DNA of 64,000 nucleotides from Congzhengia sp045635085 (GCA_045635085.1 JAZRBM010000004.1:124001-188000); one strand, 5' to 3'. Shown: positions 32,696-41,423, numbered from the stretch's first letter. A program made the numbers and translations. The notes: generated by a model from the letters alone, not told the origin.

Positions 32696-34666
32696 ATGAA
32701 ATATTTATTGAAAACAAATGTAAATGAGAGTGGGAACACAGTTGTTTCAAAGGAAAAGAGAAATGGTAGGAATGTATATTTGGTTATGAATGAAAATAAA
32801 GAAACTCAAATTGTAGATAAAGAATGGTTGATTAAGCATAAGGATTATGTAGTCAATCTTACAGTATCAGAAGATAATAAGATATTGTTAAAGGCCTCCT
32901 CTTCCACTTCCCCAACACAAAAGAAACCAGAGGATTTTGGAGAGAAAATTGGCGGTGCAAGAAAAGATAATTGGAAGTACAGAGGATTAGAGTTGTTTGA
33001 TATTTCTAATTTTACTTATTTGGAAAGAGAAAAGTATATTACCAAAGAAAATATATGGTTAAAACCCAACTATGAGAAAATGGTAAATGAAGACGGTTAT
33101 GATAAACTTGCAGCATTCTTTATTAAAGGGGTTAGGACAAGATTATCTACTAAACCTATTTATAGTTATTTGCCAGAGGACACAGAGAATAACAGAATAA
33201 TAAGACAGAATAATTTTATGAATGTTATTAAAACAATCAAAGATAAGGCTTTATCTATCAAGAAAGAAGAACAGATTAAGGGATTGTCATTAGATTTTCT
33301 TGTAGAAAAAGGGTTTATTAAAACAAATGGTAGATATATTGAAGATACAGAAGAAGGAGCATACTCTATCTCGTGTGGATTGGTAAACTTTATTGAGAGT
33401 TCAAAAAATCTTGATTGGTTAAAAAGTGAAATGAAAAGAGCAAAGTTCCTTGAAGATGTAGAGAAACCAAAGACGGTAAATAATTCAAATAGAAAACAGA
33501 AAATAAAAATAGAGCCTTTGAAAGATTTACAAGGTCATTCATATAGAAATGGTAAGCAAATAGAAGGACAAGATTATCTGAATTGTTTTAGATTTAGAGG
33601 TGGAGAGTTTGGTAATTGGTTAAATGATAATGATAGACTTCAATCATTAAATTATGGATATGATGCTTTAAAAGACCTTGCATCAGTTTTAGGTAGTTCA
33701 GATAAAGATATTTCATTAGGTGGTAAATTAGCTATTGCCTTTGGTTCAAGAGGAACATCAAATGCTGCGGCACACTTTGAACCTGAAAGAAACGTAATTA
33801 ATTTAACAAAAATGAATGGTGCTGGCTCATTAGCTCACGAATGGGGGCATGCCTTAGATTACTTTTTAGGTCAATTAAGTGGGTTGAAATGTTATTTGAC
33901 AGATGATTATAGTAATGCTATTCCTTCCTTTGCAGAAGTTATGGTAGCAATTAAAACGCAGCCTAAAAAGGTAGATACTGATTTCCTAAAAAGAGTTATA
34001 GTATCTTGGAAAGAAGAAATAACAAACATTTTTCAGGAGCAATTTTTATATTATAGAAACCTCAATCAGCAGGAAAAGACAGAATACAATTCTGCATTAG
34101 ATAAAATATTAAACAATAGGAAGATAACATTTCCTAATTTGGTAAATATAAAGTATGAGCCTAATGATAACATTGTTAATATCCTTAAAGATAAAATGAA
34201 AAATACAGAAGCACCATTTATAGTAGATACAATATTCCCTGTGTTAGACAGGATATATTCAGCAAGAAATGATATGATTGGGAGAAATCAATTTAAACCT
34301 TATAACTCTTATTACAGAACAATTTTATATGACTTGTGTCTATTAAACTTTTTCAGAGATAGATTAGACAATGCTGATAATGAATATGACTTCATACCAT
34401 CAAATTATTTAACTGATGCAGAATACTTAAATAAAACAGCAACAAGGATGGGAGATAACTATTGGAATAGTGATTGTGAGTTATTTGCAAGAGCCTTTGC
34501 TTGTTATGTAAAAGATAGATTAGGCAGAAGAAGTGATTATTTGGTAGGTCATGCTGACAGTATAGAATATGGTAGTCCAAGAGGAAAAGAAAGAGAAAAA
34601 ATTAATTTTGCATTTGATAAATTATTTGAGGACTTAAAAAAGAGAAATATTTTGCATAAAAGATAA
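32696..34666 (+). CDS. Polyvalent protein with LPD1 domain
   Basis: 656 residues. Residues 1-64 are the shared module also at the start of the protein at 30,236; even the ribosome-site region AAGGAGTGATTTAGA is alike. Next come FGEKIGGARKDNWKYRGLEL, a motif of polyvalent proteins, and a helical middle part. At 345-395, FGSRGTSNAAAHFEPERNVI then LAHEWGHALDYFLGQ, matches the LPD1 domain of large polyvalent proteins of phages and conjugative elements; HEWGH looks like a metallopeptidase site. The C-terminus (ELFARAFACYVKDRLGRRSD) fits the same domain. Such proteins are thought to enter the recipient with DNA and counter defences. Here it is a stand-alone gene between terminators. Confidence 0.75.
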   Translation: MKYLLKTNVNESGNTVVSKEKRNGRNVYLVMNENKETQIVDKEWLIKHKDYVVNLTVSEDNKILLKASSSTSPTQKKPEDFGEKIGGARKDNWKYRGLELFDISNFTYLEREKYITKENIWLKPNYEKMVNEDGYDKLAAFFIKGVRTRLSTKPIYSYLPEDTENNRIIRQNNFMNVIKTIKDKALSIKKEEQIKGLSLDFLVEKGFIKTNGRYIEDTEEGAYSISCGLVNFIESSKNLDWLKSEMKRAKFLEDVEKPKTVNNSNRKQKIKIEPLKDLQGHSYRNGKQIEGQDYLNCFRFRGGEFGNWLNDNDRLQSLNYGYDALKDLASVLGSSDKDISLGGKLAIAFGSRGTSNAAAHFEPERNVINLTKMNGAGSLAHEWGHALDYFLGQLSGLKCYLTDDYSNAIPSFAEVMVAIKTQPKKVDTDFLKRVIVSWKEEITNIFQEQFLYYRNLNQQEKTEYNSALDKILNNRKITFPNLVNIKYEPNDNIVNILKDKMKNTEAPFIVDTIFPVLDRIYSARNDMIGRNQFKPYNSYYRTILYDLCLLNFFRDRLDNADNEYDFIPSNYLTDAEYLNKTATRMGDNYWNSDCELFARAFACYVKDRLGRRSDYLVGHADSIEYGSPRGKEREKINFAFDKLFEDLKKRNILHKR

Positions 34667-35222
34667 GTTTTCAACCTTGATAAAACCTTTTAATTTCAAT
34701 ACTTTTTACAGTTTTTCAATTTTTGAGTTTAGACAGTTATAACTATAGAGAGGACAGTTGGAAAATAAAAAACTACATAAATATTTTTGGTATTAACTAA
34801 AATTATAGCATGTTCATACTCTTATTAATAGAGATATACTATTTTATATATGATATTAATAATACTTTTACTCTAATAACAATAATAAATATTAAACAAC
34901 AAACAAAATCAGACCACTCTATCCTCCTCTCTGCGAGGCCTCAAGAGTGTTTGTGTGTTGGGTGGAGTGTTTGTGTGGTGATTGGTTGAGAGTATGGTTG
35001 TAAGAGTAATTAGCCAGAAGGAATTATTAGTCAAAGAACCCAAATAAATCATATATAAATGATACATAATCTCATATCCTTCCTTTCTATTTCCAGAGAT
35101 GATAGGGGCGATTAGAAATCGCCCCTATCATTAGGAATGTATTTGGAATAATAGGATTAAATAGGAAGAAGTGGATTAATTTATTATTTTATTTACAATG
35201 TTAAGAATTGGAGGTCATCCAA
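34667..35222 (+). other. Intergenic region with G/T-rich repeat block, possible transfer or replication site
   Basis: About 550 bases without a gene. It holds one copy of CTATAGAGAGGACAG (34743-34757), an AT-rich stretch (34,780-34,910), nested dyads CACTCT/AGAGTG and CCTC/GAGG (about 34,916-34,950), a 13-base direct repeat GAGTGTTTGTGTG at 34945-34957 and 34965-34977, and the hairpin at 35099-35131. The strong G/T bias of one strand at 34,940-35,000 is like some oriT regions, but no relaxase is known to test this. Confidence 0.35.
35099..35131 (+). terminator. Hairpin left of the 35,223 gene (matched pair)
   Basis: Perfect 15-bp stem ATGATAGGGGCGATT with its complement and loop AGA. Its outer arm ATGATAGGGG reappears in the hairpin right of the same gene (35786-35819). 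No T-run. Confidence 0.65.
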
Positions 35223-35669
35223 ATGTTATTAATGGATATTTTAAGTATGGTAGCTGCAATAGCAAGTGGACAAGACATCAGTATGATGTCGTCAATAGAA
35301 AGTTATAAAATGGCGGATATTGCTCGTAATGTCGTAATGAAAAGACAAGGGCGAACATTGTCTTTTCATAGACAGTCCAAAGGTTTCAGAAGAGCCAAAA
35401 CAGACTATTTTCTACTAAGTTCAGATTTGAAGTTTGCACCTTATATAATCTTTACATACCAATACAAAACTTGGTTTGCAGAGCAAACCACTTCACCAGA
35501 AGTATTTGAAAGAATGTTAAGATTTAAGGATGATGAAAAGAGTTTAAGAATAGCCATTATTGGTGCAAATCAAATCAATAATAATGTAGGATATTCAGTC
35601 GAAGTTAGTAATGTCTTAAATGATAAGATATATACAACAATAATGGTAAATCTATCACCTTCAATTTAA
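35223..35669 (+). CDS. Hypothetical protein in hairpin-bounded cassette
   Basis: 148 residues: MLLMDILSMVAAIASGQDIS, then a basic stretch (MKRQGRTLSFHRQSKGFRRA) and a beta-rich C-terminal half (YIIFTYQYKTWFAEQ, IAIIGANQINNN). GGAGG is 8 bases before ATG 35223. No family recognised. It stands alone between two hairpins of related sequence, like other single-gene units of this element. Confidence 0.6.
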   Translation: MLLMDILSMVAAIASGQDISMMSSIESYKMADIARNVVMKRQGRTLSFHRQSKGFRRAKTDYFLLSSDLKFAPYIIFTYQYKTWFAEQTTSPEVFERMLRFKDDEKSLRIAIIGANQINNNVGYSVEVSNVLNDKIYTTIMVNLSPSI

Positions 35670-35785
35670 TCTAATTAACTATTGGTAAAATCTCGTAAGA
35701 GGGTTTACATATATACTTTTTCTTATTTAGGGTTTATATATTTCACACACCTCATACTTTATATATAAACCCACATTTTTTCTCT

Positions 35786-35819
35786 ATGATAGGGGGCTTC
35801 TTTTGAAGCCCCCTATCAT
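35786..35819 (+). terminator. Hairpin right of the 35,223 gene (matched pair)
   Basis: Perfect 15-bp stem ATGATAGGGGGCTTC with its complement, loop TTTT. Shares ATGATAGGGG/CCCCTATCAT with the hairpin at 35099-35131. Confidence 0.7.
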
Positions 35820-35977
35820 CATTTTAAAGGAATGGAAAGATAGATTGATATGAGTATTATTGTATAGTATAGAATAGTTATATGGGTATTAAATAAAGGA
35901 AATGCTATAGAGAGGACAGGTCAGTATCCCCATCCTCATCCTAATTGGGTAATAAAATTAGCTGAAAACTCGTTAGA

Positions 35978-36218
35978 AAAATATCGTTGATTTGACAACG
36001 ATATTTTGGTCTTACTTATTGTCAATGCAATGAAACCTATACCACAACTACATTTTAGAGTTTCATTGTAATTACAATGAAATCTCTATAAGGTAATATT
36101 TTTCTTTTAAAAAAGGTAATAAAAGTTTAAAAATGGGCAAAAACGGGTAACATTATTTTTTAAAAGGTAACAAAAGTTTCATCAAATATAAATCTGGTCA
36201 AGAGTACCAGATTTATAT
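35978..36218. other. Cluster of perfect inverted and direct repeats, candidate origin
   Basis: Within 240 gene-free bases: 11-bp inverted repeat AAAATATCGTT/AACGATATTTT (35978-36007); 22-bp perfect palindrome with arm TTTCATTGTAA (36061-36082); direct repeat AAAAGGTAAYAAAAGTTT at 36111-36128 and 36162-36179 with a partial third copy near 36,140; 13-bp inverted repeat with arm ATATAAATCTGGT and 7-base loop (36186-36218). The density and symmetry fit a replication or transfer origin; which one is open. Confidence 0.45.
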
Positions 36219-36356
36219 GTCAAAGTTCGTGAGCTATGCATAACAACCTAAAATAAGTCAGTAATATCAATGAAATGGGTATTTTTCTGATAGTCAGCTT
36301 AACCTATTCCCCCTTGTCCTCTCTATAATTTCCCTTTATCTTCTTCACTAATATTA

Positions 36357-36384
36357 AAGGGCAGCATCAAAAGATGCTGCCCTT
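36357..36384 (-). terminator. Hairpin right after the lipoprotein gene (matched pair)
   Basis: Stem AAGGGCAGCATC/GATGCTGCCCTT, loop AAAA. It lies downstream of the minus-strand gene 36415-37206. The hairpin at 37323-37354 on the other side of that gene is its reverse complement. Confidence 0.75.
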
Positions 36385-36414
36385 ATATTATTGGGGATTT
36401 GAGTAAAAGAGTAA

Positions 36415-37206
36415 TTAATATATAATTGTTAAATCATTGGTATTAAAGAATATTCTTGACCCTTTTTTACTTCCTGATAATACAATTCCTTCAACTTGAT
36501 TTGTGTCATTGTCAGGTCCGTTTTTGCCATAAGTTCCAGTCATACCATCAATAAGTATGTATGTTCCATCTTCTAACTCTGCTTTATCATTACTTTTATT
36601 CACAGCATAGTAATCACTAACTTGGGTAAACTTGGCTATATAGTCACCGTATTTGACAGCATCAAGTTTATCTTCAGAAAGCCAATATGGTTTAGTAATA
36701 AAATCATTGACATTGATATATACTTGTTCTTTGGTATCCGTTCTTTCAACAAGCAAATAACCCTCATACCAACCATGACTTCTATGTTCTATCATTTGCT
36801 CTTTAACTAATACTTCTGTTTTATGCTCAATAGTTCCTACTTCATTCCAGAATTGTTTATCTTGTTGGTAAGTTGGAACAGTCCATTTCCAATCTTCTAT
36901 TGCTACATTATCAATGGTATATCCTTCATAAGCGGCAACATATCCTATGATACCTTTGTATTGTGGTTCAGAACGACCAACATCAGAGTTTCCTCTTCCT
37001 TTTAGTGTTTCATCTCTAACACCTTCTTGGGTATTTTCTTCCTTGACTTCTTCATCAACCTTATCTTTTGCCTCTTCCTGAACTTCTTGCTTTTCAGTAG
37101 TTTCAGTTGTGGTATTATTATCACTTGTTTCAATCTCGTTTGTAGAACAAGCAGAGATACTTAATATAGTTATTATAATAAGGAATATGGTAAATAACTT
37201 CTTCAT
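36415..37206 (-). CDS. Cargo lipoprotein of unknown function
   Basis: 263 residues. Signal MKKLFTIFLIIITILSISAC with the lipobox Cys at 20, then a Thr/Glu-rich linker to about residue 80 and a C-terminal globular domain (YKGIIGYVAAYEGYTIDNVA, SHGWYEGYLLVERTDT, GIVLSGSKKGSRIFFNTND). AGGAG precedes ATG 37206. It faces the opposite way to the transfer genes and sits between two hairpins that are reverse complements of each other, so it looks like a moron-type cassette. No family recognised. Confidence 0.75.
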   Translation of the reverse strand: MKKLFTIFLIIITILSISACSTNEIETSDNNTTTETTEKQEVQEEAKDKVDEEVKEENTQEGVRDETLKGRGNSDVGRSEPQYKGIIGYVAAYEGYTIDNVAIEDWKWTVPTYQQDKQFWNEVGTIEHKTEVLVKEQMIEHRSHGWYEGYLLVERTDTKEQVYINVNDFITKPYWLSEDKLDAVKYGDYIAKFTQVSDYYAVNKSNDKAELEDGTYILIDGMTGTYGKNGPDNDTNQVEGIVLSGSKKGSRIFFNTNDLTIIY

Positions 37207-37322
37207 ATTATTACTCCTAACATTTAAAATCAGTAATTTAATTTTGATAATTATATCATATTTCGTGGTGTTTATCAATCTTTTAGAAATAATTTGGCAC
37301 ATTTTTCCTTTCTTTTTATTGA

Positions 37323-37354
37323 ATAAGGGCAGCATCTTTTGATGCTGCCCTTAT
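37323..37354 (-). terminator. Hairpin upstream of the lipoprotein gene (matched pair)
   Basis: Stem ATAAGGGCAGCATC/GATGCTGCCCTTAT, loop TTTT; the reverse complement of the hairpin at 36357-36384. It also lies just downstream of the minus-strand gene 37393-38280. Confidence 0.75.
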
Positions 37355-37392
37355 AAAGTGAGTGATAATGTTATTAGTAGATTTAATTGGTT

Positions 37393-38280
37393 TTAAAAGT
37401 AAGGAAAAAATCTTCTAATGAAATTGACTAATTTTTCCTTGAATGGTGTTTTACCATTCTTGGTATTTTTCTTATTAGCAGTAGTTTTCTTGGTATTACT
37501 TTTCTTACTACCTTTATTAGATTTAGCAGTTGTGCCTGCTTTGTCCTCTCTATAAAGATATTTTTCTAATTCTGCTGTCCTTTTCTTTGCCCATTTAACA
37601 GCTTCAGCATTTGTTTCATCAAAAGCAATAGTTCCTAAATAAGCATCATTGGTAATCTGACCTGATTTATTTTTCATTTTACCAACAATTTTCTTACCAT
37701 TGTTAGAATTGCATTTGATAGCATAATTGCTAACAGTTTCAGCATTTTTAATTTCAGCTTCACAAGGAAAATCTTCAACATACCCAATACCATAATGAAT
37801 GTATCTTCTTCCTGTTCTTCTATTGAGAACATCAATTTTTAAAAGTTTAGTATTGTATTTGGTATGGATATGGTTTTCAAAATCAACACATAATCTATCA
37901 ATATTTATGCCTTTTGGTATTCTGTCAAATGGTTCTGTCATAACAACTTCCCCGTTTGGTTTTCTTGTTATGGTAATATTGCATTGTTTAATAAGCATAC
38001 CATAAGCAGCATCAAAAATATCTGTGATATTATTTGATTTGCCTTTTGCTGTTATCTTGTTTATTTCTTCATTCTCGTGTGGTATTGCTTTATCTACAAT
38101 TTTACCATCAGAACTGATTTGAAGATTAACAATATCAAACTTTTTATTTTTTAATTCTTTGGTAATTTCTTTTCTATCATAATGATTGGTATTACCATAT
38201 CTATCAGCCAATATCCAACCTACATTATTACCACTTGCATCTTTTTCTTTGCGGATGCACATTAGTTTCTCTTTTTCCAT
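37393..38280 (-). CDS. Hypothetical protein with diverged shared N-terminal module
   Basis: 295 residues. The first 65 (MEKEKLMCIRKEKDASGNNV ... DIVNLQISSDGKIVDKA) resemble the module that starts the zinc-ribbon protein at 30,236 and the LPD1 protein at 32,696. The centre is a mixed domain (CNITITRKPNGEVVMTEPFD, RRYIHYGIGYVED). The C-terminus is Lys/Ser/Thr-rich (KGSKKSNTKKTTANKKNTKN), probably disordered and nucleic-acid-binding, ending in an amphipathic FIRRFFPYF. AAAGGA lies before ATG 38280. Function unknown. Confidence 0.6.
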   Translation of the reverse strand: MEKEKLMCIRKEKDASGNNVGWILADRYGNTNHYDRKEITKELKNKKFDIVNLQISSDGKIVDKAIPHENEEINKITAKGKSNNITDIFDAAYGMLIKQCNITITRKPNGEVVMTEPFDRIPKGINIDRLCVDFENHIHTKYNTKLLKIDVLNRRTGRRYIHYGIGYVEDFPCEAEIKNAETVSNYAIKCNSNNGKKIVGKMKNKSGQITNDAYLGTIAFDETNAEAVKWAKKRTAELEKYLYREDKAGTTAKSNKGSKKSNTKKTTANKKNTKNGKTPFKEKLVNFIRRFFPYF

Positions 38281-38696
38281 AGCACTCAATCCTTTCATTT
38301 TTTATTGTTATATACTAAATTATATTTTTCTGTCCAAGTAATTTTATTTATATAAGTTATATGTCTCTATGGTAATTTTATAAACTGTCATACATTAAAA
38401 AAGAAGGAACGAGGTGGTTAAACTCCACCTCGTTCCTTTAATTGTGGGGAAAAGTTTGAGTTTGTATTTATAGATTTAAGTGGTAGATAAATTGATATGA
38501 AAATGCTTGTTTTTATTGGCATATTAAGGAAAAATCAATTTTGATAATGGACAGTTATAAGTTTGGTACTGAAGACATTTTAAAAGATTTATAGTAGATT
38601 TTATAAGATAAGGACATGTGATGATAATTTTGGACAGTTATATTTAAATTGAAGTGTAAGAACAAAATAAATAATATTTGAAAGGGTTGATTTTCA
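38281..38696. other. Intergenic region with hairpin and repeated GGACAGTTAT motif
   Basis: Divergent region. Hairpin AAGGAACGAGGTGG/CCACCTCGTTCCTT (38404-38438, 7-base loop) has a T-run on its minus-strand side. GGACAGTTAT occurs at about 38,549 and 38,632, a motif seen before other operons of the element. No classical promoter was found. Confidence 0.45.
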
Positions 38697-38972
38697 ATGA
38701 AAAAGATAATGATATTAAGCAAAACAGGTAGAGAAAGAAGAGTTATGGGTTATGAAACCTGTGTTTATGATAACAAGATAATGTATAAACAGTTGCTAAA
38801 TGGTAATTTCTATGTGTTAGTTAAATGGGGTTCAAGAGCAGCTTGGGAAAAGCATGGTGTAATACCTCAGAAAACAGAGATTGTAATTAACAGTATGAGT
38901 AGCAGAGCAAAGGCCTTAATCAAAGAAGATTTAGGTATTTGGAATAATGTTAATTGGGTAAATATAGGTTAA
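38697..38972 (+). CDS. Hypothetical protein
   Basis: 91 residues, MKKIMILSKTGRERRVMGYE onward, basic; a probable small beta-domain with YVLVKWGSRAAWEKHG and a C-terminal helix. AAAGGG lies before the ATG. First gene of a rightward run (38,697 to 41,335) of small unknown proteins. No family recognised. Confidence 0.55.
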   Translation: MKKIMILSKTGRERRVMGYETCVYDNKIMYKQLLNGNFYVLVKWGSRAAWEKHGVIPQKTEIVINSMSSRAKALIKEDLGIWNNVNWVNIG

Positions 38973-39002
38973 TTTATTTTAATATAGAAAGGTTGGATTT
39001 AT

Positions 39003-39359
39003 ATGAAAATTAATGATATAGAAAAAAGATTACTTGATAAGTTTATGGATTGGTATAAAGGAGAAGTTAAATATAATTATGAAAAGTTGGTAGGATTTAT
39101 TATAGGAACACTTGATAATTTAGATAAGTGCAATTTTAACAACACAATAGGTAGTTTTGTAAAAGATGAACTTCTACAAAAAGATATATATGAGTTCGTA
39201 GATTGTGATGAAGATAATTGTCCTGATGAAATTATATGGGAAGAACTTAAAAAGGATGTTCTTGCAAATTATACTCATTTTGCAGATTATCTATTGGAAG
39301 AGTACGAGGACATAATGCAAGAAATTAGAGACGATTTTGTTAGTGAATATAGTAATTAA
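39003..39359 (+). CDS. Hypothetical acidic helical protein
   Basis: 118 residues, strongly acidic (VDCDEDNCPDEIIWEELKKD, LEEYEDIMQEIRDDFVSEYS), mostly helical. GAAAGG precedes the ATG. Small acidic proteins of mobile elements sometimes mimic DNA to block restriction enzymes; nothing else supports that here. Confidence 0.5.
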   Translation: MKINDIEKRLLDKFMDWYKGEVKYNYEKLVGFIIGTLDNLDKCNFNNTIGSFVKDELLQKDIYEFVDCDEDNCPDEIIWEELKKDVLANYTHFADYLLEEYEDIMQEIRDDFVSEYSN

Positions 39360-39388
39360 CAGAGTTAAGTTTGGAAGGGGTTTTGATA

Positions 39389-39628
39389 ATGAAAAAGATT
39401 AAAAAGCAATTAGAGTTGTTAAATATTGAGTTAAATAAGCAGTTGATTAGTAGTGAAAGGGTTATAGAGATTAAAAATCATACCCTTGAAATTGCTTCAA
39501 TGTTAGATACAGAACTCAATAATAACATATTAAGAAGTATGGTAAATGAGATTTATAAAAGAGAAAGTAAATATCTAAAAAGACAGGTTAAAAAGTCTGT
39601 AAAGTTGTTAATTGAGTATGTAAGTTAA
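39389..39628 (+). CDS. Hypothetical helical protein
   Basis: 79 residues, nearly all helix: MKKIKKQLELLNIELNKQLI, then VIEIKNHTLEIASMLDTEL, ending in a basic helix. GGAAGGGG lies upstream of ATG 39389, preferred over an in-frame ATG at 39371. No family recognised. Confidence 0.5.
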   Translation: MKKIKKQLELLNIELNKQLISSERVIEIKNHTLEIASMLDTELNNNILRSMVNEIYKRESKYLKRQVKKSVKLLIEYVS

Positions 39629-39682
39629 TTTTAGTTATTGGGTAATAAAGAGAATAATAAGAAAAAGTGTGAGGTGTTTAAT

Positions 39683-40093
39683 ATGTTTAAGAAAGAATAC
39701 GACGTATTATTTGAGGTTAAAGGACAATTAGATGCAATAGAAAAAGTGGTTATGGAATTACCCAAAGAAGATTTTGAGAAAACATTTTCAAAGATAGTAA
39801 ATGCAGCAGATAAGGTAAGTAAATTAACAAATAAGTTTCAAGCAACTGCAGGAAGATTAGCACAGTATCGTAAAGCATTATATTGGTTTGGTAATTATGA
39901 TTTATTTTGTTGTATTTATACTGTGAGAAGTCTTATTGACGTAACAGAAAAGTATTTGGCAGAAAAAATTATATTGGCAGAATTGAAAAGACAAGCAAAA
40001 GAGTTTGAAAGTAAATTATTAAATGGTACTTCAGAAGTTAAATACTATGAGAAAGAAATTACATTTGACAGTTTACTTGCTATGGCAGTATAA
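39683..40093 (+). CDS. Hypothetical helical protein
   Basis: 136 residues, helical and partly coiled: MFKKEYDVLFEVKGQLDAIE, KVVMELPKEDFEKTFSK. GTGAGGTG lies before ATG 39683; an in-frame TTG at 39638 has no site. No family recognised. Confidence 0.5.
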   Translation: MFKKEYDVLFEVKGQLDAIEKVVMELPKEDFEKTFSKIVNAADKVSKLTNKFQATAGRLAQYRKALYWFGNYDLFCCIYTVRSLIDVTEKYLAEKIILAELKRQAKEFESKLLNGTSEVKYYEKEITFDSLLAMAV

Positions 40094-40107
40094 GGACGGT
40101 GATTGAT

Positions 40108-40563
40108 ATGATGAAGACAATGTATGGTATTACAGTAGATACAGAGACAGGTGCAGTTAGCAAATTAACAAATGATTTATGTTTGGCATCAGCAAGAGCT
40201 TATTGTGAATTAATTAAGTATGAAAAGTTTGAAGGTGATTTGCTTACAGTATTGGTAAATGAAGCAGTTCAAGGAAGATTAAATGTGAAAGATATGTTAT
40301 CAGTTGCTATTATGGTAGGTTTGATAAGGGATGCTGTGGCAAATGGTTATAGTTATAAAGACATTGTTATGTTAAGAAGTATGTATTTTGATTTTAGAGA
40401 AATCGTAGAGTTTTCTGCTCATAAGAGAAGTCTTGATTGGGTAGTTAAAGAGTATGAAATTGATGAGCCTGAAATAGAGGCAGTAATCAATATGACAGCA
40501 GATGATTTGAGAAATCGATATGTTTCTTATAAGAGTGCAAAAGAAAAATTGTATTTTTGTTAA
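40108..40563 (+). CDS. Hypothetical helical protein
   Basis: 151 residues: MMKTMYGITVDTETGAVSKL, then several helices (LASARAYCELIKYEKFEGDL, VAIMVGLIRDAVANGYSYKD). AAGGACGG upstream; ATG 40108 or 40111 are both possible. No family recognised. Confidence 0.5.
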   Translation: MMKTMYGITVDTETGAVSKLTNDLCLASARAYCELIKYEKFEGDLLTVLVNEAVQGRLNVKDMLSVAIMVGLIRDAVANGYSYKDIVMLRSMYFDFREIVEFSAHKRSLDWVVKEYEIDEPEIEAVINMTADDLRNRYVSYKSAKEKLYFC

Positions 40564-40604
40564 TATATAAATAAGAGAAAAAAATAAGAAAAGGGGTTAT
40601 TAGT

Positions 40605-40907
40605 ATGAGAAGAGTTTTGAATAATATTGATGATATGAGATTGGTATATGATAAGGTGACTTACCCTCAATTTATGAGTAAGGAACTTGTAAAACGTGAA
40701 ATATTTAATTTGAAAGTTTATGTTGAGTATTTACAGACAACAAAAGGTATTTCATCAGAACAGAAACAGACAAATGAAGTATTAGCTCATAAGTTAAAAG
40801 AAGTAGTTGATGGTTTAGAAAAAGTGGTAGAGATTTTGGATGCATCATCAGTTAATTCAATGTTTGCATTTGTAAGTCCAGAATATGCAGAAGAATTAAG
40901 AAAATAA
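40605..40907 (+). CDS. Hypothetical helical protein
   Basis: 100 residues: MRRVLNNIDDMRLVYDKVTY, then helices ending VSPEYAEELRK. AAGGGG upstream of the ATG. Precedes an exported protein by 17 bases. No family recognised. Confidence 0.5.
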   Translation: MRRVLNNIDDMRLVYDKVTYPQFMSKELVKREIFNLKVYVEYLQTTKGISSEQKQTNEVLAHKLKEVVDGLEKVVEILDASSVNSMFAFVSPEYAEELRK

Positions 40908-40924
40908 AAAAGGAGTTGTTTAAT

Positions 40925-41335
40925 ATGAAAAAGTTAATTAGTTCAATTTTAAGTATAGTTATGGTATTAAGTTTAAGTGTTTCAGTATTTGGTGCTGATT
41001 TAACAAAGAATGTGGTAGATGGTACATATAAAATTACAGTTGGACCCAATGATGAAATTGGTTTTGTAACTCTAAATGACGAGAATGATGAAGTTGTAGA
41101 TTATGTAATTATGGTTGGAAATGGTTATGGTTATTTATATTTTGACAATGTAAATATGGCTGACCTTAACATATATAATGCAGAATTAGAATTGATTTCT
41201 GAAGAAGATTTAGGTGTATCAGGTTATCATGTATTTGAGATTGTAGAAGGTCAGAGAGATTATGACCCATTAGTAGATAAAGAAGTTAAAAATAATGTGG
41301 TAAATGAAGAAGATTTAGAAGATTACTTTGCTTAA
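40925..41335 (+). CDS. Small exported protein
   Basis: 136 residues with a Sec signal peptide (MKKLISSILSIVMVLSLSVS then VFGA cleavage site). The mature part is acidic and beta-rich (GTYKITVGPNDEIGFVTLND, DYVIMVGNGYGYLYFD) with an acidic tail. AAGGAG lies before ATG 40925. It may work at the cell surface together with other exported proteins of the element. No family recognised. Confidence 0.65.
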   Translation: MKKLISSILSIVMVLSLSVSVFGADLTKNVVDGTYKITVGPNDEIGFVTLNDENDEVVDYVIMVGNGYGYLYFDNVNMADLNIYNAELELISEEDLGVSGYHVFEIVEGQRDYDPLVDKEVKNNVVNEEDLEDYFA

Positions 41336-41379
41336 TCGTAATATAGTCTTGGTTAAAGGATGAAAAGACTATTTATGAT

Positions 41380-41423
41380 GGAGGTGTTTGGTGGTGGTGT
41401 TTCACACCACCACTTTGATTATG
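41380..41423 (+). promoter_or_regulatory. Shine-Dalgarno followed by hairpin before start codon
   Basis: GGAGGTG (41380-41386), hairpin GTGGTGGTGT/ACACCACCAC with TTC loop (41391-41413), then TTTGATT and ATG 41421. Spacing is 34 bases in line but 11 if the hairpin is looped out. Confidence 0.5.
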
